Shown here piece after piece: positions 11,106-22,575 of a stretch of DNA of 43,966 nt (position 1 is its first letter; each line of letters begins with the position of its first letter). The DNA is from Priapulus caudatus (lineage: Eukaryota; Priapulida; Priapulimorpha; Priapulimorphida; Priapulidae): assembly GCF_000485595.1 (NCBI RefSeq), contig NW_014577233.1:116214-160179 (forward strand). Direction: 5' to 3'. The position numbers and the translations under genes are program-made. The notes beneath the pieces are model-generated. The model did no database searches and was not told the DNA's origin. It worked only from the letters and a program-made list of their open reading frames with translations.

Positions 11106-12655
11106 CGTCGCTAGTGAAATATATTCAATGCACTGCTGTTACAGTTTGTATGCAGTTTTTCTGCTTACTTGTCTCCCATTGACAACTGAAAAAGAAGAAG
11201 GCACACTTCCTTGAGTTTAACCAATACACATGATAACACAGTTAGCAAGTTTCAAGTATTACAAACCATATCATTGGGTTTTAGGAATCTGGATCGAGCC
11301 TAATGAGAATTAATTTATTGATAACTTGTATTGCAAGTATTCAAAATTTGTGAATGAATAATTTGTTATTTACGTATTACAAAATATGAAAATATAGCAT
11401 ATTGTTCTGATCGACCACTATGAATTAAGTCATGCAATGCACAAAATTACTTATATCAAGAGCGGATAATACCTATTATCCGCTCTTGCTTATATGTAAC
11501 TGTTGAAACCTTAAAACGACTAATGTCGTCCAGCCTACCTGCCAGCTGGGCAAGTGCATTTGTTTTTGTTTGGCAATAATTCACCAGGGATCACCAGATG
11601 TGCACACTAAACATGAATCTTTCATGTTAATAGTAATTATATGTAGTATATGTCATTATGGTGACCGCTCAGTATAATATATGCATATGGCAATTTTCCT
11701 ACATTTTTCCACATTATTTGTTTTTAATACCACTACAGCAATATTATTCATCATAGTTTGATTATACCTTCAACTAAATAATCACACTCACCGGGGATAC
11801 ATGATTGCAAACAAAATGAGTTCTTATGTGGAAAACGATCGGCACATTTAAATGACAATAATTATAAGACCATGGGGGCAGTGTTTACTAAAAATTTGAA
11901 ATTTACTGAAGATATGCTGTAACTATCTGATTTCAATATTTTATCACATCTGTTAAGTACATTATAAAATATTAACCTGAAAAACCAGAACATGTAGAAT
12001 TTTCGCATACCAAACCGACCATTGACGCAATGTCAGTTTGAACTTCATTATGATGCACCTATAAAGTTATACTACTTTAAAATTAGTAAAATCTGCTAAA
12101 CATGGCAATTACTGTAGTATTCAACTCATAACTATGTTTACCTGCCGAACTTAGGTATAAATATTTTCAAGTTGTTGGTGTTATGTTGATCAAAATATTC
12201 ATAACAATACCGCTCCTAGTGGTGTTTACAAATTTCAGCGACTCGAATACTTCATGCAATGGTACAGATATATGTCGATTTATTTGATTATAGCAATAAA
12301 TATCGAAAAAACTTTAAATATAATGAGTTAGAAGAATTATAGTACTTTAGTTATATATGTCAAATTTAAGTCTAAATATTTCTGATTTGTTGTGATACCA
12401 TCACTTAAAACAGTATGTTTCATGGCACTTGTTCTAAAGGGTGCAGTATGCGCTGCTTTACCCAACAACAAACCCCATGCAACAATACAACTGTTGTTTC
12501 TGTTGTAGTACGTTGCAGTACATCCAAATTTGGCTTCAAGGCAACGGAATCGAGAGCGAGGGCAACAAACAACATATTTACACCTTCTCACAAATGCTTA
12601 TCTTGGTATGATTTTGAAGGGAAACTATAGTATAGGTCACATATTAGATTCAAAG
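11106..12655. other. Upstream region of the Q-rich gene, no other gene seen
   Basis: AT-rich sequence 5' to the minus-strand start codon. It probably includes 5' untranslated sequence and promoter, but no TATA box or initiator can be assigned. It contains the short palindrome at 11457-11488, and nothing else is recognised. Confidence 0.5.
11457..11488. repeat. Perfect palindrome, 15-bp arms, 2-nt loop
   Basis: CAAGAGCGGATAATA is followed by CC and its exact inverted complement. The outer part CAAGAGC is shared with the palindrome at 23435-23470, but the inner part differs and is still fully paired. The right flank CTTATATGTAAC resembles TTATATGTACC after the other palindrome. It may be a minimal transposon relic. 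Confidence 0.85.
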
Positions 12656-15060
12656 ACTTGATCTTGATCTTGATTGTGTACTGCGTCGACCGCGTATTAT
12701 GACGCATGTGGTGGGGCATGGTGAAATTAGGTGCTCCCGGCTGCGACCGCAACACAGATGGCGTCGATTACAGTCTGTGTGCAGGCATTCCAGTCCACAA
12801 TGGTCCGTGGAAAGAATGAGTTCTTGAATTCCTCTGTTGATGTTGTGATGACTGTGTGAGTTTGCTGTCGTTTTTGCTCATGTGCTGATGTACTGGACTT
12901 TGGGGATCGCAGTACTTCCAGAGAGAATTTTGTTGAGAACGTTGAGTCGCTTCTCTTTACGGCGTAGTTGAAGATTCGGCCAATTAAATGATTGTAACAT
13001 TGCAGTTACGCTGTTGGTTCTGCCAAAATCGTTGCAGTTCATGGTGTTGGATCATTTCAATTTTTTCGATGTCTTTTTAAATGTGGGTCCCCAGACTGTA
13101 CAGCCATACTCTAGCTTAAGACCAAATGAGAGATTTGTATGCTGTGGATTTCAGCGTTTTGGGAGCGTATTTCAGATTCCTTTTGACGAAGCCAAGGGTG
13201 CTGTTGGCTTTCGCACATAAACTATTGATATGTTTGTCCCACTTCAGGGTGTTAGAGAGAATTACGCCGAGATACAGAGTTGACTCAACCTCCTGGAGAA
13301 ATTTTCCATCTATTTCGTAGAAGTACGATAGCGACTTTTTTTCCCGTGTTGCTCGCAGGATGTAACACTTCTGGGCGTTAAATCGCATCCCCCAGGTCTC
13401 GGCCCAGGATTGAAGGATGGACAAGTCTTGCTGCAGCATGTGCTGATCCTTGATGGAGTTGATCACCCTATATAGGAGACAATCGTCGGCGAACAATCGC
13501 ACTTTGCTGGTTACAGTGGCTGGTAGATCATTGATGTGTAGAAGGAACAGTAAAGGGTCAAGGACAGTTCCCTGTCGAACACCCGAGTCCACTGAAACAC
13601 AATCGGAGTGTTCCCCTTCCACGACCACTTGTTGTGATCAATGACAGAGAAATTCCTGGAACCATTTGAGTATGTGGTTTCTGATGCCGTAGTGGCTTAG
13701 CTTCTTCAGCAACCTCTGATGGGGCACCGTGTCGAATGCCTTGGTGAAGTCCAGAACGGCTATATCGATCTGTGCCTTGTTATCATGTTGTTGTAGGAGG
13801 TCATGTGCGGTAGCCAGTAGCTGGGTCTCACAGGAATGTTCTCGTCGAAAGCCGTGTTGAACGTTGGTCAGGATGTTGTGGGTTTCCAAGTGTGACAGTA
13901 TATGACGATAAATTACATGTTCCAGAAGTTTACTGCAGACACATGTCAGAGACACTGTGCGGTAGTTTTCACATGCGTGCCTGTCTCCTTTCTTGTATAC
14001 TGGAGTAACGAAAGCCTTTTTCCAGTTGGAGGGTAGTTGACCATCATCAAGGGATTGTTGGAAAATCGCACTCATTATTGGTGCTATCTCGTGAGCTGTT
14101 TCTTTCAGGATGCGGTTGGGGATGGTATCCGGACCGCAGGCCTTGTTTGGGTTGATTCTACTGAGAAGCGTTTTCACGCCAGCTTCATCTATGGTGATAT
14201 CGCCAATAGATGGTTTCGGTTCACCTTGAATGGCAGGAATGTTACTAGTGTTTTCTTGGGTGAACACAGACTTGAACTGGTCGTTCAGGAGTTCAGCTTT
14301 GGTTTTCAAAATCTGCATAAAGTTTTCCACTCTCCCGAAGAGGGGATATTCCTATATTGTCTGCTTTTTGAGATTTAATTTATCTCCAAAATGTTCTTGG
14401 GTTATTCTCTTTGAGACTGAGATTGAGGATTTGGCTCAGATATACCCGATGTGATTGGTTTATTAATTTCCGAACGAGTTTCTTCTGTGTTTTATACCAG
14501 AGTGTGTTGTCCGCACTGCGGTTTTGATGTATTTTGTGAAAGAGACGGTGCTTTTTCTTGATTGCTCCATTAACCCATGGTAGCTTATTGTTCCCTTTTA
14601 TTCCTTTATGTGGGATGAAATTCTGGATTAAGCTAAGCATACCGTCCTTGAATTTGGTCCAGTTGCCATTGACCGAACGTTGGTGGAACAGATCGGGCTC
14701 GAGAACCGCCTGCTGCAGTTTTTCCGCTTAGAACTGCTCTGACTTTGTCCCAGTCTGCCTTGATGTACTGTGGTACTGATCGTCGCTTGGTTTTCACGTA
14801 CAAGGGGTTTATGTCGCAGTTGGTGATAACCATGTGGTGGTCTCCGACCCATGGTGCAGTTTGGACTTTCTTTACAAGTGACGGATTATTTGTAAAGAAA
14901 AGATCAAGATTACTGTTTTCTCTCGTCGGTTAAAACTGTAGTTGTGAGAGCGAGTGCTGGTCTTGGATATCAAGTAATTTCTGGCATACACCGGGCTTGT
15001 GAGCACCAGATTCCACAGAGTTTGTATGCCAGTCGATGTCTCCAGTGTGGAATTCACCGT
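12656..15060 (-). pseudogene. 5'-truncated, decayed non-LTR retrotransposon (LINE)
   Basis: Read on the minus strand, the 5' side (15057-14628) holds the later half of an apurinic-type endonuclease, with a GDIDW block and VGDHHMVITNCD corresponding to the terminal histidine motif. A linker follows (14640-14380), then reverse transcriptase (14330 to about 13050), with the block VLDFTKAFDTVPHQ (motif A region), GVRQGTVLDPLLF (motif B region) and FADDCLLYR near 13493-13467 (catalytic motif C). The frame is interrupted by a TGA near 13626 that fits a CGA to TGA change, and by frameshifts near 13120, 14350 and 14640. The 3' end is a short (CTTGAT)n tract at 12659-12676, reading ATCAAG repeats in element orientation. 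The sequence style suggests the jockey/CR1-L2 group, without firm clade. It is inactive. Confidence 0.9.
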
Positions 15061-16080
15061 CTAGTCTCTCTAGACTAGGGTAGATATAAACACAGCCCAC
15101 TCATTTTATATTTGCACAGGCACTCCTATCTATTGCCAATAGTATTGGGTAATAATATATTTACCACACAATAAATCAAGTTTAGCAGCGGTCTCAATAT
15201 TACAATAGTCAATAACACCACGAGCCGATTTGTTTCGTGGACGTGCGTTTAGCAAGTTGTTCACACAAGCCGACTTGTTTCGTGGACGTACGTTTAGCTT
15301 GCTCACATGAGCTGACTTGTGTTTCGCATGAAACTTGCTAAATTAGGATTAACATGACTCGTGAGCCTTTCTACAAGTTTCTTTGGAGCATTGCCATTGG
15401 TGACGATGAATACGGGGTACCTAAGTTAAAGTTAAATGTGTATCCTAAAATTTTAAATAATAAATACACATTTAACTCATTTGTGAAGCGCAGTGTGAGT
15501 ATAAATACGACAGAAATATCGAAAGTATTGCGGTGTTAGTATTAGTACCAGATTAATAAGCCTTATCATGACTACCGCCATCAGATCCGATTATTGAAGA
15601 CATTTCCTTAGAATTAGATAATAACAAACATGAGCAAAACGTCGTTTTCGTGTAAATGCTATGACCATGTCAGCAAATTCACAACGAAAAACAATCAACT
15701 GACATAGCAAAACAAAGTACAGTTGACGTACTTACCAAACTAAAATGGATTACAGATAAAACAACTACCTAGTTTATTTTCCTTTCACAAAATGGAAAAA
15801 TTTTGCGCTCCCATACTTCCATATTTGTTGACCTTTGACCTGTGATATTAGGTCACCATTTTGTAATAAAAGCATCTTATTTAAGAAGTGTTTCACACAA
15901 ATTTATATGAAGTGAAAAATAAAGACCATTTCCTGTAATATTTTCGTACAGATAAAGTGTTATAAAACAGTCATTATTGAAAACATGTGGAACTAAGTTG
16001 CGAATTCGCCAGCAGAAACCTCCTCTTCTATTGGTAGAATTCCTGTAACTAACGACAGCTTGGCGAATTGCCGAGGTGTT
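15061..16080. other. Intergenic; short ~45-bp direct repeat at 15222-15330
   Basis: Three diverged direct copies contain the words GAGCCGATTTGTTTCGTGGA, AGCCGACTTGTTTCGTGGA and GAGCTGACTTGTGTTTCG. The rest is AT-rich with no recognisable gene; an open stretch at 15354-15539 has no known domain and no splice support. Confidence 0.6.
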
Positions 16081-16142
16081 TACATTTTGAGCGGAGTGAT
16101 AGAACCGGAACTCGGACTATTACGTTCACTTTCACGTTTGTG
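16081..16142 (+). other. Candidate untranslated exon (3' boundary)
   Basis: A GC-richer segment ends at a strong donor TTTGTG|GTAAGTG at 16143. The following 88-base intron ends in a pyrimidine-rich acceptor (ACTTTTTTTGCAG) at 16230. The left boundary is not determinable. There is no open reading frame of note, so it would be a 5' untranslated or long noncoding RNA exon. It lies 5 kb upstream of, and divergent from, the Q-rich gene. Confidence 0.35.
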
Positions 16143-16230
16143 GTAAGTGTGCCTGGTTGTATCGCGAAATTTCTGTTGCTTTCGTTTTGAAAAGTAATAT
16201 ATTTATGACACAACTAAACTTTTTTTGCAG

Positions 16231-16307
16231 AGAGCAGAGTTGTCACACTGGAACCGGAAAGTTCAGAGTTCTAAATCGGACGGACTCTTTCGGATACAGT
16301 ACTAATC
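16231..16307 (+). other. Candidate untranslated exon between two good splice sites
   Basis: This 77-base segment has a strong acceptor on its left and a consensus donor GTAAGTAAA at 16308 on its right. No long open frame crosses it. It could belong to the 5' untranslated region of vigilin 17 kb downstream, or to an independent noncoding transcript. The splice motifs are the only evidence. Confidence 0.35.
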
Positions 16308-16409
16308 GTAAGTAAAACCACGTAGTAGTTTTAGTACACTGTCACTTGTAAGGTCGTCACCGTGGGCCTATCATCACTGTATCACTATCACAGTATCAGT
16401 ATCAGTGTC

Positions 16410-16746
16410 GCTGCCAGGGTCTAGACTATATCATGTCTCCCTGGGTACTGCCGGAACGTACCCTGGGCCTGGGTACAGTCCGGTATACCGGAACGTACCC
16501 GGGTGCTATCTAATATGCCGGACCGTACCTCGCTTACTCCACTAACGAGTCTAGGGAACCGCCTACGCCTACTCCCTAACCCTAACCCTAACCCTTGTTT
16601 AAGGATATAGATGGTGTCCAGGACGGTGATAGGATAGGATGATGTTTATTACTGGACCTAACCCTAACCCTAACCCTAACCATGTCAGATAGTTACCAGG
16701 GTACGTTCCGGTATACCGTATACGGTATACCATATACCCTATCAGC
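16410..16746. mobile_element. Foldback element carrying (CCCTAA)n telomere-like motifs, copy 1
   Basis: The right end reads ATACCCTATCAGC, the inverted form of the GCTGATAGGGT terminus seen in copy 2 at 20444. Inside are several inverted blocks of GTACTGCCGGAACGTACC and CCGGTATACCGG, and two runs of CCCTAACCCTAACCCTAACC (about 16575-16595 and 16660-16681). Copy 2 is in the opposite orientation, with the same order of blocks: GGAACGTACCCTGG, GTAACTATCT, TTAGGG run, GTAGGCG, and CTCGTT/AACGAG. No coding capacity is seen. Confidence 0.7.
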
Positions 16747-18049
16747 ATCAGTGTCACAGTCATGTGGTTTTGCCGTACATTCCATTGCAGCAGTTATCAA
16801 AGGAAGGTTTGTAGTTATTTGTCCTTGATATTGTCCAGTGGCACATCGTATAAGTGAACCCGAATTAATAAATGTTACTGAAAATGAGCTAGACGCTATG
16901 TTATTATTATAAATATTTGCCCCTATAACATGGCGACAAACAACTTAACAAGTATTTAATGTATTAACTATTAGCATTATGTACCATACCAAGCCTAAAC
17001 TTGCTGAACAATTGGCTAACTTGGCATGTACTGTAGTATACTTTGATGAAGCTGGGACTGATGTATACTATAGTTGAGTGATGTGTACACCTCACTAATA
17101 TTGTGGCAGTGAGAAAAGTAAAAAGTTGGTGCTCTTACTGCACAAATGACACTGACATGCAGCAAATATTGTAAAGTGTGTTGTCTCGTGGTAATATTTT
17201 TAATATGTGCATAAATGCCTTTAAATGGTGTAATTCAATATAATATATTATCATTTGTATTCCTAGCTATTGTATGCACTGTGTGTGTGTAGAATGTGGA
17301 ATGGCAATGCTGCTGTGTGTGCGAAACACTGTCCTGCATGAAACTGACACACAAGTACGCAGTAGGAGTTCCATTTTATTTGTGTGGCTGAATGAGAGTA
17401 CGATAAAACCCCATTCAGTTTCACCTGTAGATAATGGTAGCACATTGAAAACGTATTTTAGTTGTGTTTTGCCCTCCTTTTTTTTTACAAAATAGATGAA
17501 TAGCCAGTGTTGTCATTGATAATAGAACAATTGGAATGTATGACTGCAGTGCCTTGAATGCCATCAGCACCGCTTCAGTTGTAACTTCATCTTGTGTGTG
17601 GGTAGAACATAGAAGACTGTGCTATCTACAAATGAGATGCACTTTTGTCTGGTGGTTGCCGATTTCAAGGGAATTGTCGCTATGCGAAAGAATGCCTGCG
17701 TTATTTGCTATTACCATAACAGCATAAACTATACTGGAGACTGGAGTTATCGCTAACATGTTCACTATTAGGTAAGACTATATTTCGCTATAGTTTTCTT
17801 AAAATTTGTGTGCAATTATTTATGAAATAATTCCTTTAAAACAAAAATACTGATAACATTAAAGTTTAACAGTATGTCACGATAATTAGCTGCTACATTA
17901 ATTCCATGTACTAATCTCTACAGTTACACGATGTCAATGAGAAATTACTAAAATCGAATAACTACATGCTAGACTAGCTTTTACATGTTATAATGTCACC
18001 GCATGTCGGTTGTTGTCTTTGTTTTAATGTCACTCGCTATCGCTCGCTG
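16747..18049. other. No gene recognised
   Basis: AT-rich sequence with TG-rich patches. The open stretches near 17274-17495 and 17536-17727 have no domain similarity I recognise and no consistent splice sites. Confidence 0.5.
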
Positions 18050-18121
18050 TGATGACGTCAATTGGACGATGATGACGTAAATTGAACAATGATGACATTA
18101 ATTGAACGACAATGACCTGAA
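18050..18121. repeat. ~20-bp tandem repeat of TGACGT-type motifs
   Basis: Four successive units read GATGACGTCAATTGGAC, GATGATGACGTAAATTGAAC, AATGATGACATTAATTGAAC and GACAATGACCTGAATT. The first contains the full palindrome TGACGTCA (18053-18060), the CREB/ATF consensus; the others carry decayed half-sites. A regulatory role is inference. Confidence 0.7.
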
Positions 18122-18982
18122 TTTTTACATTTTGACTTTACTACAGTGGTCTAACCCCCCTACTGTAGCATTTACTGTGAAAGCAGCTGCGGTGCCTCAG
18201 GGTTACTGAAACGGAGATAGGCACCGCCCTATGCGCCTGTAGCTATACGCTATGCGTTTGAAGGTGCAGGAAAGATTTTAATGACCTGAATTTGGGGGGT
18301 TTGAAGTTTATTTTTCTTTCTTTAGATGGTGGCTTGCAATGAAAACAATGTAATATTAATCACCAGGTAACATTTTAACATGTAAACATTTTATGACAAC
18401 ATAGTTAGTCAATGCATATTTACCTGAAACTATTGGTAAAAGTTGAAATTTCCTGAAATAAATGTAAAAAGTGCAACTCCTGTCATTAGCATTATAAGCA
18501 GCACAATCAATGGTACCATGTTTGCAAATCAATTTATCAGTTGGCAGCTTAAAAATCGATTGGTAATTTATTGGTAGTGAATGTAGAACAACCAAGTTTG
18601 CGATGTAACAATCTAATGTGACTAAAGTATTGCTGAAAGCCATGCTCATTCTTATGCAAACGACGTTACTCATTGTGAAGTTGCCATCAAATATAAATTT
18701 TAATCTTAGTAAGCATTAACTTCTCTCGGCTTGTGTAATGAAGCTAAAGTCATTACGATATAGAGCGACACCCGGTACGCTTTGTCATTGCGCCCAGCTG
18801 TGTGACTAATCACAGTTTAACACATAAAGCGCTTCTTTGATTTGTACAGATTCAGTAATGCCAAGTGTACCATGCAATCAGAAGGAACGATGTAATGCAC
18901 TCATTGTGAAACGTGGTAGTGTCGATTGAAAGTGTTCCGGCAAAGTTAGGTGTTCATGAGAAGCATCGACTCATAAAGAGCT
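18122..18982. other. No gene recognised
   Basis: A patch at 18180-18260 containing GAGATAGGCACCGCCCTATG looks like a fragment of a dispersed repeat. The open stretch on the minus strand at 18356-18673 has no recognisable domain. Confidence 0.45.
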
Positions 18983-19189
18983 GGGGCCCGTTGTCAGAAA
19001 CAAAATTAGTCTTAACATTAGTCTTAACATTAACTTTTTCTCTTAGACCGTCGTCAGAAACGCTGCGAAGTTACCTGAATGAAAAATCGTAGCAGATTTC
19101 CTCGTAACAATACGAAACAAAGTGCTGTCGAGAAAATGTTAGTGTTAAGACTAATGTTAAGACTAATTTTGTTTCTGACAACGGGCCCC
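18983..19189. mobile_element. MITE, GGGGCCCGTTGTCAGAAAC termini with ~50-bp inverted arms
   Basis: The left arm (18983-19034) and right arm (about 19138-19189) are almost perfect inverted complements: GGGGCCCGTTGTCAGAAAC, then two repeats of TTAGTCTTAACA. The element has no coding capacity. A target duplication is not clear beyond two bases, which would fit some Harbinger-like elements but is not decisive. Confidence 0.85.
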
Positions 19190-19244
19190 TGGTTGTGATG
19201 TGCCTCAGCATTATCGTGGTGGTATCAAGCTGCCATTATAAAGC

Positions 19245-19439
19245 TGGGTTTACACTGCCAACTTTGTGTTGGCGAATTGCCGAATTGTACCAACTTCGCA
19301 ATTTCGCTACTGACAATCGGCAGTGTCAACGCAAAAGTTGCACGTCCAACCGATCGATAACAGCAAGTTCGGAGATTAGAACATGTTCTAATTCGGCAAT
19401 TTGGCAATTCGCCAACTCAAAGTTGGCAGTGTAAACCCA
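19245..19439. mobile_element. MITE, TGGGTTTACACTGCCAAC termini with ~38-bp inverted arms
   Basis: The left arm reads TGGGTTTACACTGCCAACTT followed by GTTGGCGAATTGCC. The right arm is its inverted complement ending GTGTAAACCCA. The interior contains another inverted pair of TTCGGCAATT-type words. It lies 55 bp from the preceding MITE. The superfamily is uncertain. Confidence 0.88.
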
Positions 19440-20443
19440 ATATAACACTTCTAGCAGGCGTCCTAACATTTGCCACCGCGTCCAGCCATCTGAATTTTGG
19501 TACTTCCCCCCGGAAATTTTTTCCAGTCACAAAAGAGTTGACGCGGCAAAAAAACGGAAGAATCTTCCGTTGCTTTGATTAAATTTAGGGCGAATATCGC
19601 TGCTTCGTCGAACAAGGGTCGATAAATTTTCCAGTGTGTTGCTGTCGGAGTATCTATCCGACAATTCGGTGTGTGGATACTTGATCATATTTGCGACAGC
19701 TCAAAAAGGAAATCCACACTCTGTGATAATGGATGTTTTTACCACTGAATAATCATAGTTACATCATTTATTTTATGTATTTATTAATTTAATTTAAAGT
19801 CTGTACATTGGTAACAGATATGTGTCAACATGAGCTTACGAGCTTCTTGCCATCAGTGGATCATACCACTTTCATGGCAACGTTTTCACACATCAGTTTG
19901 TAGTACTTAAGCAGTTAAGCAGACAGGTAGGCAGGAAGGCAGGCAAGCAGTCAGTCAATCAGGCTGATAAGTGACTACTAAGTACGACTAGTGCTCACTG
20001 CTCATGCGAGCAACCACGCGAAATCAACCTGCAACAGTTTTCTGTTCTCCTGCACTATTCCAGCCGATAACGGAATATAATAACGGAAGATAATAATTAT
20101 CTTACGGGCCGGTCGTCACTAATCATGCAAATGTACGTGCATCTTCTTCGTGCTGTTGTCCTACCGCTGTCATTACTGGACAGCCAACTGCGAACAGTTA
20201 GTTCGTCGGCCATACTATAGAGCCCCCAAGAGGCCCACCAGCTATTCTATTAGGCGCACACATGTAATCCGCGGGGGGAAATTCCTAGACGGCAAGGCTT
20301 GCCGAAAAACAAACAGCAGCAGTTCCTGTTTCTTCATTGGGTCACTGCTCGCTTGCTCTCTCTGTACAGCAGCAGGACTATCTGCATTCAGGCAACAGCT
20401 GGATAAGTTGGTCGGGTACCTTATTCTTCTTGTTAATACTAAG
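19440..20443. other. No gene recognised
   Basis: There is an imperfect (GCAG)n-like tract at 19913-19965. The open stretch at 20150-20494 runs into the adjacent foldback element and has no known domain. Confidence 0.5.
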
Positions 20444-20723
20444 GCTGATAGGGTCTATGCCCCCCAGGGTACTGCCGGAACGTACCCTGGGTAACCTGGT
20501 AACTATCTAGCTGATATGGTTAGGGTTAGATATAGGATTTGGGTTAGGGTTAGGGTAGTAGGGCGTAGGCGCTCTCTAGACTCGTTGAGTCGTTAGTGGA
20601 GTAGGCGAAGTACGGTCCGATATTAGATAGTAGTATTTAGTACCGAGGGTACGCGGCTATACCGCGACTCATTACCCAGGGTACGTACCGGCAGTCCCTG
20701 GGCGCGACATAGACCCTATCAGC
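20444..20723. mobile_element. Foldback element carrying (TTAGGG)n motifs, copy 2
   Basis: Perfect 16-bp terminal inverted repeats GCTGATAGGGTCTATG (20444-20459) and their complement (20708-20723) bound the element. Next inward, GGTACTGCCGGAACGTACC and GGTACGTACCGGCAGT form a second inverted pair. TTAGGG-type repeats lie at about 20519-20553. It is in the opposite orientation to copy 1 at 16410-16746. Confidence 0.8.
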
Positions 20724-20835
20724 AGTACTAGCGCATCTTGATCTCGTAAGTCACTCTCCTGCGTGTAATTAGTAGTACTGTATTTGGATGATTTGCAGTC
20801 TGCGCGAACGTATTTTAACCCGTTCGCAAGCCGCG

Positions 20836-21375
20836 AGTGAGACGTTTCGATCAACATAACGGAGTAATGAGGACGTTTCGATCACATAACGGAGTTATAT
20901 GAGACGATTTTGTCATAACGGTAGTATATGAGACGTTTCAGATCACATAACGGATGTATATGAGACGCTTTCGATCACAAACGGACGTATATGAGATGTT
21001 TTTGATCACATAACGGAAGATATCAGATGACGTTTGTTTCACATAGGGGTTAAAAAATCGGAGTATATGAGATGTTTTGATCACATACGGAGTATATGAG
21101 ACGTTTCGATCACGTAACGCGAGTATATGAGACGTTTCGATCACATACGTGGTATATGAGACGTTCGATCACATAACGGTAGTATATGAGACGTTTCGAT
21201 CACTAACGTAGCTATATGAGACGTTTCGATATATAACGGCAGTATATGAGACGTTTCGCAGTCAGCATAACGGAGTATATGAGACGTTTCGAATCACATA
21301 ACGCGTAGTATAGTGAGACGGTTTCGATACATAACGGAGTACATTGGACGTTTCGTCACATAAACGGAGATATAT
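20836..21375. repeat. ~30-bp minisatellite, about 18 ragged copies
   Basis: The unit is approximately ACATAACGGAGTATATGAGACGTTTCGATC. Nearly every copy differs by one-base insertions or losses rather than clean substitutions, which suggests unpolished read sequence. Minus-strand open frames of the type RLIYIRYVI arise from the repeat. Confidence 0.92.
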
Positions 21376-21732
21376 CTAGGCGTTTTACATGCGTTAGCGT
21401 TTTATGTACACGATAGCTGGTGGGAACTACCGCGGTCCTGCTATGGTCGTATCGGTGGTATCAATATCATATAGATAATAGATCCTGATCCTTTTACACA
21501 CAGCTTACAGTGTGTGTGTAGATACGGCATCTGTGCTGTGGGGGGGATTGCCTTAGATGTCGTGCTGTGTGATTGGGCGGGGGGAACTGGCTGTGTGACG
21601 TGGCGCGGACGGCAGTGCTATAGCCCTACGGTTCACTGTCGTGCGTGTCTGTCTACGTGAGTGCACAGCCGCGTGGTATCGCCGACAGTTAGGAGGAGTT
21701 TGCGATTCGAAGATACGTTTAACTTTGTTCGG
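21376..21732. other. No gene recognised
   Basis: Mixed sequence with G-runs near 21540 and 21578 and TG-rich words. Nothing else is recognised. Confidence 0.5.
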
Positions 21733-22000
21733 CGGAGCTGGAAGAGCGGAGAGAGAGTAGAGGAGAGAGCTGGAGGGAGAAGAGAGCGAGAGAGAACGAG
21801 AGGATGACGAGAGAGAGAGAGAGAGAGACATGAGAGACCGAGGGAGAGCTGAGAGAGAGCGAGACGGAGAGACGAGAAAAGGAAAGGATGAGAGATAAGG
21901 GAGGAGAGAGAGTGGGAGAAGATAACGCGAAAAGGACGAGAGAGGAGCGAAGAAGGAGAGCTAAGGGGAGGGAGAAGCGGAAGCGAGAGAAAGAGTAACG
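21733..22000. repeat. GA-rich (purine) tract
   Basis: Imperfect GAGA repeats cover about 270 bases. With the CT tract to its right it forms a large inverted arrangement around a 155-base spacer. Confidence 0.92.
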
Positions 22001-22157
22001 TCTGGCGTTTATCAGCGCGTCGCAGCCTCGGCAATTATATTGTTTTATTTGTACGTGTTGCTGTTGCCAGACCTGATTGCGATGAAATCAGCGTGCCGCT
22101 GCTGCCGCTGCTGCGCTGCTGCGCGTGCTACGCTGGCAGATTTATCTCTTACAGAGG

Positions 22158-22159
22158 CG

Positions 22160-22251
<92 letters not shown>

Positions 22252-22279
22252 ATTCTCTCTCTCTCTCTCTCTCTCCTCA

Positions 22280-22353
<74 letters not shown>

Positions 22354-22575
22354 GCTCTCTCTCGCGTCTCTCGCCTCTCTCTCTTCTTCTTTCTCTGGCT
22401 TCGCTCTTCTCTCTCTTGTCTCTTCTCGCCCTTTCTTCCTTCTCTCACTTTTTCTCTTTACTCTCCCTCTCTCTCTCTCTCTCTCTCCGCTCCTTCCTCT
22501 CTCTCACTCTTCTCTTACTCCCCTCTCTCTCCCCTCCCCCCTCCCTCGCTTCCCTCCCCCTCTGGGTCTCCTCTC
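22158..22575. repeat. CT-rich (pyrimidine) tract
   Basis: Some 400 bases of CTCTCT with scattered interruptions. Serine/leucine reading frames here are repeat artefacts. The tract is long enough to form intramolecular triplex or, with the GA tract at 21733-22000, a long hairpin. Confidence 0.95.

Noticed and set aside
16560-16685. True telomere or chromosome end
   Set aside because: The TTAGGG-type runs are short, interrupted and lie inside a repeated foldback element, with ordinary sequence on both sides.
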